The notes under the pieces: model-generated
What the model was told of the DNA's origin: nothing
The model's database searches: none
The model's input: the letters and a program-made list of their open reading frames with translations, nothing else
Assembly (NCBI GenBank): GCA_964654155.1
Contig: CAZZGL010000067.1
Span: forward strand, 1-5,989
Direction: 5' to 3'
Length of the DNA: 5,989 nucleotides
Origin: CAG-826 sp964654155
GTDB taxonomy: Bacteria; Bacillota_I; Bacilli_A; RFN20; CAG-826
Program-made: the position numbers and the translations under genes
In this document: positions 1-5,143 of the stretch, one piece after another
Position numbering within the stretch: position 1 is the stretch's first letter
Layout: each line of letters begins with the position of its first letter

Positions 1-10
1 TTTTAAAGTA

Positions 11-54
11 AAAAAGGGCCAGAAACTTTTTTAGTTTCTTAACAGCCCCTTTTT
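11..54 (-). terminator. Intrinsic terminator after the minus-strand lipoprotein gene, possibly bidirectional
   Basis: A two-part hairpin begins a few bases past the TAG stop of the lipoprotein gene. The inner stem pairs 21-27 with 33-39 (7 bp, T-rich loop). The outer stem pairs the A5-G3 run at 11-18 with C3-T5 at 47-54, with a small internal loop between. On the minus strand the hairpin is followed by T6 and more T-rich sequence. Because the outer stem is A-rich on one side and T-rich on the other, it could also stop transcripts arriving from a gene beyond the left edge. Confidence 0.8.
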
Positions 55-58
55 TGTA

Positions 59-859
59 CTATTGTTCATTAATGTTAGAAATTGAAAAAGCTATCTTCTT
101 ACCTAATCCAGGAATAACAGGTGCAGAAATCGCAAAGACATAGAAAGATTCCGTATTAGCAATATCATTTTCAGTTATTTCAATTTGTAACTTAAAATTC
201 TTATCAAAGCCTGAATTGTCATCACTTGCTATAGGATTATTAACATCAATATTTCCACTTCCATAATAGGCAATTGCAGGTCCTTCATTATTAAGCCATA
301 TATCATCGGACCAAGATTCAATTATATAATTTCCTGCTTTACTTGGTTTAAAACCATAATAAATTGATTCTTCAGGGCTACTTATATCAGCTTTATAAAT
401 ACCTTCTGAAACAATATATGGATTATTTACTGTTCCTTCATCACCAGTTTCTTTTGCAGTTGCAGAAGAAACTTCCAAAAGATTAATTGTAAAGCATTTA
501 TTATCCTTAGTTGCGGTATATCCTGGTTTATAGGTAAATTCTTCAGGAATATTAATTAAATGAACTAAATATTCTCCCTCTTCTAATTCAATTGTGGCTA
601 ACCCATCAACAGCATTTTTAGGATAACAATTTGTATCGCTACACCATTGGACAGTAAAATTTGATGTAAGCAAATATCCATCTGGTTTTACAACTTGAAC
701 GCGATATTTACCATCATTATAATCCATCTCGTTAGGCAAGATATTACTAGAAGCAGTTGAGGAAGAATTATTATTTGTCGTCGTCTCCCCATTATTTCCT
801 CCACAACTAGTTAGTAATAATATAAATAAAGCACCAATTTTCAATATATTTTTATTCAT
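59..859 (-). CDS. Secreted lipoprotein with Cna-B-like and PPC-like beta domains
   Basis: Predicted 266-aa surface lipoprotein of unknown specific function. The signal peptide has basic residues, a hydrophobic core and a lipobox LTSC at residues 16-19, so Cys19 would be lipidated and the mature protein anchored outside the membrane. Residues 20-44 are a low-complexity Gly/Asn/Thr/Ser spacer. Residues about 50-130 resemble a Cna-B/transthyretin-like sandwich (pattern D-G-x-A-x-I-x-L-x-x-G-E-Y at 85-97), with Cys73 and Cys78 four residues apart and a third Cys at 122. Residues about 145-266 resemble a bacterial pre-peptidase C-terminal (PPC) domain: a Y-Y-G-F-K-P strand, then D-D-N-S-G-F-D and a closing strand. 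No catalytic motif is seen. The frame opens at 895, but ATG 859 is chosen because GGAGGG at 866-871 lies six bases upstream and the signal peptide then begins correctly. Stop is TAG. The domain assignments are by eye. Confidence 0.85.
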   Translation of the reverse strand: MNKNILKIGALFILLLTSCGGNNGETTTNNNSSSTASSNILPNEMDYNDGKYRVQVVKPDGYLLTSNFTVQWCSDTNCYPKNAVDGLATIELEEGEYLVHLINIPEEFTYKPGYTATKDNKCFTINLLEVSSATAKETGDEGTVNNPYIVSEGIYKADISSPEESIYYGFKPSKAGNYIIESWSDDIWLNNEGPAIAYYGSGNIDVNNPIASDDNSGFDKNFKLQIEITENDIANTESFYVFAISAPVIPGLGKKIAFSISNINEQ

Positions 860-915
860 AATCATCCCTCCATTTAAACAAATTAAGTAATACAATTTTT
901 CTATTTAGTGCATAT

Positions 916-944
916 ATCATAATTTAAAACTTTATTTTTTTCAA
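916..944 (-). promoter_or_regulatory. Sigma-A-like promoter for the minus-strand lipoprotein gene
   Basis: On the minus strand, TTGAAA (939-944) and TATGAT (916-921) are separated by exactly 17 bases. Transcription would start near 909, giving a leader of about 50 nt before ATG 859. It lies in the spacer between the two divergent lipoprotein genes. Confidence 0.65.
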
Positions 945-951
945 CATTTCT

Positions 952-962
952 CTTAAGTTAAG
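952..962. promoter_or_regulatory. Short palindrome in the divergent spacer, possible operator
   Basis: CTTAA-G-TTAAG is a perfect 5-bp inverted repeat around one base. It is followed directly by the palindrome AGCGCT (961-966), which is G+C-rich for this spacer. It lies 7 bases upstream of the minus-strand -35 box and about 40 bases upstream of the plus-strand -35 box, a position that could serve both genes. Palindromes this short arise by chance in A+T-rich DNA, so this is only a candidate. Confidence 0.2.
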
Positions 963-1004
963 CGCTATCATTTAATAAACAAATTTATTTTTTTCCTTTA
1001 GTTG

Positions 1005-1033
1005 TTTACAAAATAAATATAGCTTGATAAAAT
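1005..1033 (+). promoter_or_regulatory. Sigma-A-like promoter for the plus-strand lipoprotein gene
   Basis: TTTACA (1005-1010) and TAAAAT (1028-1033) are separated by 17 bases. The start of transcription would be near 1040. The SD AAGGAG (1058-1063) then lies eight bases before the ATG at 1072. Both boxes deviate somewhat from consensus, but the spacing is ideal. Confidence 0.55.
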
Positions 1034-1071
1034 TAACACATTAAATTATTTAAAAAAAAGGAGAGATTTAT

Positions 1072-2412
1072 ATGAGAAAAAGAATAATTCCATTAATGTT
1101 ACTTGGTCTTTTAACTTTAGCTAATTTAGTTGGTTGTAATGAGAACAATAATCTAAGTTCTTCGCAAACGACTGAATCTCCAACCACTACAAATATTACA
1201 ACTACAACACCAAGTACAGCAAATCCAAGTACTGCTACGCCTAGCACAGTAACTCCAAGTACAGCTAATCCAACCACAAACAAAACCGAAGTAACTAGTA
1301 CATCCACGACCACTATTCATGTCGAAAGTGTCAGCTTAAGTGCGGATAATACTTCATTAAACATCGGCGATACCGCAACTATAATGGTTTCTATTTTACC
1401 AGAAGATGCCACCGATAAAAGTTATTCCTTATCAAGTAGTAATAACGAAGTAATTTCTATTGAAAACAATGTTATTACCGCTTTAAAAGAAGGAAATTCC
1501 ACAATTACAGTTACTACAACTGATGGAGAAAAAACTGATTCTATTGATATTTCTGTTGCTTCTCAATATAGTAAAGTTTCTATTACAGTTGATGAACTAC
1601 CTGAATCTGTTACAAGTTTTTGTATCGAAGGCAGTATTTCAAAATCTAAAATTACTGCTGCTGGAACTTATGATAATTTCTATGTTGGCGACGCTCTTAC
1701 CGGTTATATAAATGGAAATGCTGATGCATATGAAATTTATATCTATGCTGGTGAATTAGAAGGAGAAATATCAGAATTGATATATTCTACTTCAGGATTT
1801 GAAATTGCCGAAGAATATGGAGAAAGTTTAATAATTTCTGTTGTTGAAGCAACTGCTAAAACTGCAAATATTGTAGTTATAAATGAAGATAATATAAGCG
1901 TTAATTACACTATTAACTATACAAATTCTTCATCAACTCTACCAAATAATATTGAAATAGGAGACTGGATTACCATATCAATAACCTCTGAAATCGAAGA
2001 TGGTTATGAATGTGTTATCACCTATAAATATGGAAATGGCAATGATAATACATATGAACATGGTATCGAAGTTACTGGAGACTTAACAATTACAATTAGC
2101 AAAAAGAAATTAGAAACTGTCTTAGTAAAAATTATTTTCAATGTTACAAAGTATACTGATGACAAAAAAGACACAGGTATTGGAAATTACTTACGTGATG
2201 GAGACTATAACTATTATAGAGGCGGCGATCATCAAATTAAATATGGAGAAACATTGTATTTGTTAAATCCATGGGGTGCAAGTTTCAAAGTTAAAATTGT
2301 TGTCGGTGGTACAACTATCAAAGATGGTTCAATTACTAGTATTTTAAATGGCAAAAATAAATTTGAGTTTAAAATCACTGGTGAGACTACAATTACTTTA
2401 TCTGACTTATAA
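1072..2412 (+). CDS. Multi-domain surface lipoprotein with Big_2 Ig-like domain
   Basis: Predicted 446-aa lipoprotein displayed on the outer face of the membrane; binding partner unknown. Signal peptide with lipobox LVGC at residues 19-22 (lipidated Cys22). Residues 23-82 form a Ser/Thr/Pro-rich stalk with four 5-residue repeats (PSTAN, PSTAT, PSTVT, PSTAN). Residues 84-162 match a bacterial Ig-like group 2 (Big_2) domain: V-S-L-S start, L-N-I-G-D-T-A-T, V-S-I-L-P-E-D-A-T, then V-I-T-A-L-K-E-G-N-S-T-I-T-V-T-T. Residues 163-446 look like about three more beta modules (around 163-259, 264-343, 349-443). The last two share a G-D/E-x-(I/L) strand and close on V/I-T-G-D/E-x-T-I-T-(I/L)-S, reminiscent of InlB B-type or similar bacterial repeats. 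No enzyme motif and no sortase signal is seen, consistent with lipid anchoring. Adhesin or ligand-binding roles are inference. The start is fixed by the signal peptide and the SD AAGGAG. Stop is TAA. Confidence 0.9.
   Translation: MRKRIIPLMLLGLLTLANLVGCNENNNLSSSQTTESPTTTNITTTTPSTANPSTATPSTVTPSTANPTTNKTEVTSTSTTTIHVESVSLSADNTSLNIGDTATIMVSILPEDATDKSYSLSSSNNEVISIENNVITALKEGNSTITVTTTDGEKTDSIDISVASQYSKVSITVDELPESVTSFCIEGSISKSKITAAGTYDNFYVGDALTGYINGNADAYEIYIYAGELEGEISELIYSTSGFEIAEEYGESLIISVVEATAKTANIVVINEDNISVNYTINYTNSSSTLPNNIEIGDWITISITSEIEDGYECVITYKYGNGNDNTYEHGIEVTGDLTITISKKKLETVLVKIIFNVTKYTDDKKDTGIGNYLRDGDYNYYRGGDHQIKYGETLYLLNPWGASFKVKIVVGGTTIKDGSITSILNGKNKFEFKITGETTITLSDL
1210..1269 (+). repeat. 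Four 15-bp coding repeats (Pro-Ser-Thr-x-x) in the lipoprotein stalk
   Basis: Four consecutive 15-bp units encode PSTAN, PSTAT, PSTVT and PSTAN (residues 47-66). The DNA copies differ mainly at third codon positions (CCA/CCT, AGT/AGC, ACA/ACT, GCA/GCT), so the protein pattern is better kept than the DNA. A shorter related P-T-T motif follows. This resembles a cell-surface stalk of variable length. Confidence 0.75.
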
Positions 2413-2416
2413 AATC

Positions 2417-2440
2417 AAGAGGCAATTTTGCCTCTTTTTT
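2417..2440 (+). terminator. Intrinsic terminator shared by convergent genes
   Basis: The 8-bp stem AAGAGGCA/TGCCTCTT (2417-2424 with 2429-2436) closes a 4-base loop and runs into a T-run ending at 2440, five bases after the TAA of the plus-strand lipoprotein gene. The same hairpin follows the stop of the minus-strand C39 gene, whose TAA (2439-2441) overlaps the T-run. On the minus strand the trailing sequence is GATTTTAT, so it should work less well in that direction. Confidence 0.85.
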
Positions 2441-3554
2441 AGTGATTATCTATTGTATTATTTAAATAGCAAAGGTGAATATTTCTTTTTTTAAATTGAT
2501 AAATAAATTTTGATAAATCTATTATTTTATTTAGTAAATAAAAACCAATAAATGAGGAAATTAAAATATATGTATAATTTTTATATACCACGAATTCGAT
2601 AATTTTATATAGTACATATATTGCATAACTAAATATATTAAGTAAATCATTCTTTAATAAATATTTTTTTACATTTAAAAAGTAGTTTGTTTTATTTTCT
2701 TCATTAAATGCTTTCTTTTCATATAATCCTAGCCATTTTTCTTCCTTTATTAAAAACTTATTAAAATAATAATTTAAAATAAAAATTAAAAAAATAACTA
2801 TATAATTAATAATCGATATATTACTCATTGAAATAATCAACAAATTAACAATTACATATATTTTTTCTATAAGTTTCATATATAAAGCAATATAATTTGA
2901 TAAATGAATACTTACTTTTGAAAATTTATTATGGTCTAAATCTTTTTCGTTAGAATATCTTTTTAATCGATTAATGGTATAAGATCTTGTAATGATATTA
3001 CCTATATATTGTAAGATAAACACACATAAAATTGATAAAAAATAAAATATTGTGTTGTTAATAAAAATACAATTTGCCACTAAAAAGATTAATTCACATA
3101 TAGATATAAAAAGAATTGGTAATAATGGAACTACTCTATTTATTTTTAATGAACACTCTATTTTATTAAATTCAGTAGATAATAAATATTTTCCTTTAAA
3201 AATATCTAAGAAATGTTCTTTTTTTACCTTAATGACGCCGAAATTTGGGTCATTATAATAAACTTTTTTTGCGGTTTTTTTTACTACTAAAACATAATGA
3301 TTATTATTAACTCCTTTAATTAACGCGATAAATGGTGCATTAATTTTATCTAAATCATAACATTCATATCCTTTTAAAGTTACTCCATATTTTAATGATA
3401 TATTTTTTAATTCAAGAAATGTATAATTACCATTTTCTTTTGGATTTGATAAATATAAATATCTTGAATCATTATATAAAGCCGCTAAAAGCATTTTCAA
3501 ACAGGCAAAGCCACAGTCATCATCATAAAGTTGATAACAAAAATAATTCTTCAT
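2439..3554 (-). CDS. C39-family cysteine peptidase fused to six TM helices, no ATPase domain
   Basis: Predicted 371-aa membrane protein. Residues 1-135 match the peptidase C39 domain, which in bacteriocin/peptide exporters cleaves double-glycine leader peptides on the cytoplasmic side. The expected catalytic set is present: Gln8 (oxyanion), Cys14 in D-D-D-C-G-F-A-C-L, His86 in N-N-N-H-Y-V-L-V, and Asp102 in Y-Y-N-D-P-N-F-G. Six hydrophobic stretches follow (about 141-165, 168-189, 230-246, 248-265, 305-324, 328-350). The charged loops after TM2 and TM4 recall the coupling loops of an ABC exporter. The protein stops about 20 residues after TM6, whereas peptidase-containing ABC exporters are usually about 700 residues with a C-terminal ATPase. 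No Walker A or signature motif is present and no ATPase-coding sequence follows before the terminator. The SD AGGGGG at 3563-3568 lies eight bases before the ATG. The gene begins 45 bases after yqfD, on the same strand. Substrate unknown; a divergent membrane peptidase that works without ATP is an alternative. Confidence 0.85.
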   Translation of the reverse strand: MKNYFCYQLYDDDCGFACLKMLLAALYNDSRYLYLSNPKENGNYTFLELKNISLKYGVTLKGYECYDLDKINAPFIALIKGVNNNHYVLVVKKTAKKVYYNDPNFGVIKVKKEHFLDIFKGKYLLSTEFNKIECSLKINRVVPLLPILFISICELIFLVANCIFINNTIFYFLSILCVFILQYIGNIITRSYTINRLKRYSNEKDLDHNKFSKVSIHLSNYIALYMKLIEKIYVIVNLLIISMSNISIINYIVIFLIFILNYYFNKFLIKEEKWLGLYEKKAFNEENKTNYFLNVKKYLLKNDLLNIFSYAIYVLYKIIEFVVYKNYTYILISSFIGFYLLNKIIDLSKFIYQFKKRNIHLCYLNNTIDNH

Positions 3555-3562
3555 TTTAAAAT

Positions 3563-3582
3563 CCCCCTATATATAATTAGGG
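3563..3582 (-). promoter_or_regulatory. Small hairpin overlapping the SD of the C39 gene
   Basis: In the transcript CCCTA (3578-3582) can pair with TAGGG (3565-3569) across an 8-base A/T loop. The 3' arm is most of the SD (AGGGGG, 3563-3568), so the fold would mask the ribosome site. The stem is only 5 bp and may be weak, and no ligand-binding structure is evident. Confidence 0.3.
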
Positions 3583-3599
3583 TTAAATTTTAAATATTC

Positions 3600-4529
3600 C
3601 TACTTTGAAATATCTTCTAAGCAAGTTAAATGTAATTTTAAATAACCTATATTATCAATTATTTTATATGAAAGAACCTTTTCTTCAAGTATTTTTTCTT
3701 CTTTATTAAATTGTGATGCTACTAAAGTACTCGCGCGATCAATCAATCTATTTAATAATTCAACCTCTTCTTCATTTTTATTTAAAGAATCCTCAACTTC
3801 AACTATCGTCCATGTATATGCATATACTTGACCTTCAACACCAACAGTTATTTCTTCTCCTGTAGGAGTAATTATCGTATCACTTATTAATAAATCACCT
3901 TTTTCAACATATTGATTTTCTTTGACTTTAATTTCACCGCTACTAACAATAAAATGAGAAATAATCCCATTTTTAGATGCATATTTAGAACCACTTTTTA
4001 TAGGAAGATCAATTTCGTTTCTTCTTTTTGTATAGCTGCAATTTAAATTAATACCTTCTAATCTTAATTCTAAGAATTCTATATAATCATAAAAAGTTGA
4101 TTTTAACTTTTTTTCATAAGTTAAAAGTTCATTAAATGTTGGCTTAGGAGCGTATTTTTTTAATCCCATTGCTTCTAATTCCACTTTTAACATTGAAGAA
4201 ATGGATTCAGATGTTCCATTAATTGTAATTTCATATATTCTATTTGAACTTATAAAAAATAAAGATAAAGCAATAATTAAAGCAATAATTGTGGTTTTTC
4301 GTTTTAGTAAATTATAAATAATTCGATATATTCCTGTTCTTTTTACAATTTTCACTTTTTTAAACAATTTATAAATTTTCTTTTTTTGTCCAATATCGGT
4401 TTCAAAAACATATGTGTATTCATCAACTTTTTTTAAATTATAAATTATGATATTTTCTTTTTTTAAAATAGATAAAGCATTAGTAATATCAAATACCGTG
4501 ATAAGATATACTTCTCTATTTTTAAACAT
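3600..4529 (-). CDS. yqfD: Sporulation protein YqfD family, shortened
   Basis: Predicted 309-aa membrane protein of the YqfD family, which in Bacillus is expressed under the mother-cell factor sigma-E and needed for normal forespore engulfment or development; its biochemical role is not settled. A cytoplasmic N-terminal domain (1-77) is followed by one TM helix (about 78-95) and an extracytoplasmic C-terminal region. Recognisable family patterns are I-x-G-T after the helix, the biotinyl/lipoyl-like stretch around 178-218 (K-S-G-S-K-Y-A-S-K-N-G-I-I, then S-G-E-I-K-V-K-E-N-Q-Y-V-E-K-G-D-L-L-I-S), V-Y-A-Y-T-W-T at 235-241, and a terminal L-E-D-I-S. B. subtilis YqfD is about 398 aa; the segment between Y-T-W-T and the C-terminal helix is largely missing here. 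ATG 4529 overlaps the yqfC stop by 8 bases, and an in-frame TTG two codons upstream (4535) is the alternative. No clear SD, so translation is probably coupled to yqfC. Stop is TAG. Confidence 0.88.
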   Translation of the reverse strand: MFKNREVYLITVFDITNALSILKKENIIIYNLKKVDEYTYVFETDIGQKKKIYKLFKKVKIVKRTGIYRIIYNLLKRKTTIIALIIALSLFFISSNRIYEITINGTSESISSMLKVELEAMGLKKYAPKPTFNELLTYEKKLKSTFYDYIEFLELRLEGINLNCSYTKRRNEIDLPIKSGSKYASKNGIISHFIVSSGEIKVKENQYVEKGDLLISDTIITPTGEEITVGVEGQVYAYTWTIVEVEDSLNKNEEEVELLNRLIDRASTLVASQFNKEEKILEEKVLSYKIIDNIGYLKLHLTCLEDISK

Positions 4530-4731
4530 AATCAAAATGGATGTTATCGATTACTCCACATATATGAAGTTCATCTTTCTCATAATAATTAATCTTTAAA
4601 TTTATTCCATTAACTTTTAAAATAGATTTCTTTAAATATATAACTACTTCATTTTGATCTATTCTTAATAAAGTCTTATAGTAATAAATTTTCAAAGTAT
4701 TTTTTTCATAAATTATCAATCTTATCACCAT
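4522..4731 (-). CDS. yqfC: YqfC/YabP-family sporulation protein
   Basis: Predicted 69-aa small protein of the YabP/YqfC family, partner gene of yqfD in endospore formers. The core is recognisable: I-Y-Y-Y-K-T-L-L (family I-E-N-x-K-G-L-L), then L-K-V-N-G-I-N-L-K-I (family G-x-L-x-I-x-G-x-x-L-x-I), then E-L-H-I-C-G-V-I-D-N-I-H-F near the end (family E-L-x-x-x-G-x-I-x-x-I-x-F). The frame stays open to a TTG at 4782 (86 aa), but that stretch coincides with the rpsU terminator hairpin and T-run at 4752-4780, gives an unlikely N-terminus and has no SD. I therefore prefer ATG 4731, where similarity to the family begins; TTG 4719, preceded by GGTGAT, is a further option. The gene overlaps yqfD by 8 bases. 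No convincing promoter is seen directly upstream, so expression may rely on readthrough from rpsU or on a promoter I cannot recognise. Confidence 0.75.
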   Translation of the reverse strand: MVIRLIIYEKNTLKIYYYKTLLRIDQNEVVIYLKKSILKVNGINLKINYYEKDELHICGVIDNIHFDYV

Positions 4732-4751
4732 TAAAATATATGAAAAAGGAT

Positions 4752-4780
4752 AAAAAAAAGACCATAGCACCGCTACAGCC
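4752..4780 (-). terminator. Intrinsic terminator of rpsU
   Basis: On the minus strand, GGCTGTAGC (4772-4780) pairs fully with GCTATGGTC (4760-4768) across a 3-base loop, a 9-bp stem with three G-U pairs. It is followed at once by eight T residues (4752-4759) and preceded by an A-rich run. It begins 11 bases after the rpsU stop. This is one of the most G+C-rich patches nearby. It separates rpsU from yqfC, possibly with partial readthrough. Confidence 0.8.
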
Positions 4781-4791
4781 AATTTTTCAAA

Positions 4792-4965
4792 TTAATAAGA
4801 TTTACGACGAGCTTGTTCAGATTTTAATTTACGACGAACGCCAGGTTTTAAATAGAACTCTCTCTTGCGAGCTTCAGCAAGGGTTCCAGCCTTGTTAACT
4901 TGTCTTTTGAAGCGACGTAATGCTTCATCTAAAGTTTCGTTGTCACGGACGACTGTCTTTGGCAT
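4792..4965 (-). CDS. rpsU: 30S ribosomal protein S21
   Basis: Complete 57-aa S21, the small basic protein of the 30S subunit near the 3' end of 16S rRNA, involved in mRNA start selection. It reads M-P-K-T-V-V-R-D-N-E-T-L-D-E-A-L-R-R-F-K, then the typical A-G-T-L-A-E-A-R-K-R-E-F-Y and a basic C-terminus (V-R-R-K-L-K-S-E-Q-A-R-R-K-S-Y). The length equals the usual Bacilli S21 (57 aa). The gene has its own promoter, a strong SD (AAGGAGGGG, 4973-4981) and its own terminator, so it can be made alone. Compared with B. subtilis, where yqeY follows rpsU, the next gene here is yqfC. Stop is TAA. Confidence 0.97.
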   Translation of the reverse strand: MPKTVVRDNETLDEALRRFKRQVNKAGTLAEARKREFYLKPGVRRKLKSEQARRKSY

Positions 4966-4972
4966 TTATTTT

Positions 4973-4999
4973 CCCCTCCTTCTGAAGCTTAATAAGCTT
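4973..4999 (-). promoter_or_regulatory. Strong SD of rpsU with an adjacent leader hairpin
   Basis: The SD AAGGAGGGG (4973-4981) lies eight to nine bases upstream of ATG 4965 and fixes the start. Directly upstream, AAGCTTA-T-TAAGCTT (4985-4999) is a perfect inverted repeat that could fold as a 5-bp hairpin with a 5-base loop, ending three bases before the SD. It could affect ribosome access, but no known S21-binding motif is recognised. The SD is certain; the hairpin's role is a guess. Confidence 0.6.
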
Positions 5000-5012
5000 T
5001 CACAACAAAAAA

Positions 5013-5041
5013 ATTATATAATTTTAATAAGAAAAAATCAA
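5013..5041 (-). promoter_or_regulatory. Strong sigma-A promoter of rpsU
   Basis: On the minus strand, TTGATT (5036-5041) and a perfect TATAAT (5013-5018) are separated by 17 bases. The start would be near 5006, giving a leader of about 40 nt. Three A7 tracts lie just upstream (5053-5081), as in an UP element. Confidence 0.75.
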
Positions 5042-5052
5042 CTAAATAATGC

Positions 5053-5081
5053 TTTTTTTCAGTTTTTTTGTCTATTTTTTT
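5053..5081 (-). promoter_or_regulatory. Phased A-tracts upstream of the rpsU promoter
   Basis: Three runs of seven A on the minus strand (5053-5059, 5063-5069, 5075-5081) have centres 10 and 12 bases apart, close to one helical turn. They begin about 12 bases upstream of the -35 box. Tracts in this arrangement bend DNA and can act as UP elements contacted by the RNA polymerase alpha subunit; that function is inferred. Confidence 0.45.
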
Positions 5082-5111
5082 ATTTACTAAAGCAAAATTA
5101 AGGTAAATAAA
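5079..5111. repeat. A+T-rich 9-bp inverted repeat downstream of deoC
   Basis: TTTATTTAC (5079-5087) and its exact complement GTAAATAAA (5103-5111) flank a 15-base spacer. It lies about 30 bases past the deoC stop, but no T-run follows the hairpin on the minus strand, so it is a poor intrinsic terminator. Between it and the stop are T6 and T7 runs (5125-5139 on the complement) with no strong stem before them. Transcript end processing is possible; the repeat may also be chance. Confidence 0.3.
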
Positions 5112-5143
5112 CAATTATTTTCTTAAAAAAATCAAAAAACACT

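Noticed and set aside
860..895. Upstream extension of the left lipoprotein to 895
   Set aside because: It would put twelve extra residues before the signal peptide and would cover the SD GGAGGG.
1068..1313. Minus-strand open frame rich in Val, Leu and Gly
   Set aside because: It is the complement of the Thr/Pro repeat stalk of the large lipoprotein. Repeated codons on the other strand give a false hydrophobic protein.
1523..1711. Leu-rich plus-strand frame inside the large lipoprotein gene
   Set aside because: Overlapping frame of a well supported gene, with no signal of its own.
3052..3258. Plus-strand open frame opposite the C39 gene
   Set aside because: It lies wholly inside the better supported C39 gene and shows no family likeness.
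3593..3599. GAATATT, matching a sigma-E -35 box, upstream of the C39 gene
   Set aside because: No CATACAAT-like -10 box lies 14-15 bases downstream.
4735..4742. CATATATT, resembling a sigma-E -10 box, upstream of yqfC
   Set aside because: No matching -35 element lies at the right distance, and the implied start of transcription would fall at or after ATG 4731.
4865..5101. Plus-strand open frame opposite rpsU
   Set aside because: It runs antisense through rpsU and its promoter, has no SD and no recognisable domain.
2442..5143. A short double-glycine leader peptide gene as a C39 substrate
   Set aside because: I looked through the gaps near the C39 gene for a small SD-led frame ending its leader in GG and saw none; the gaps are too short.
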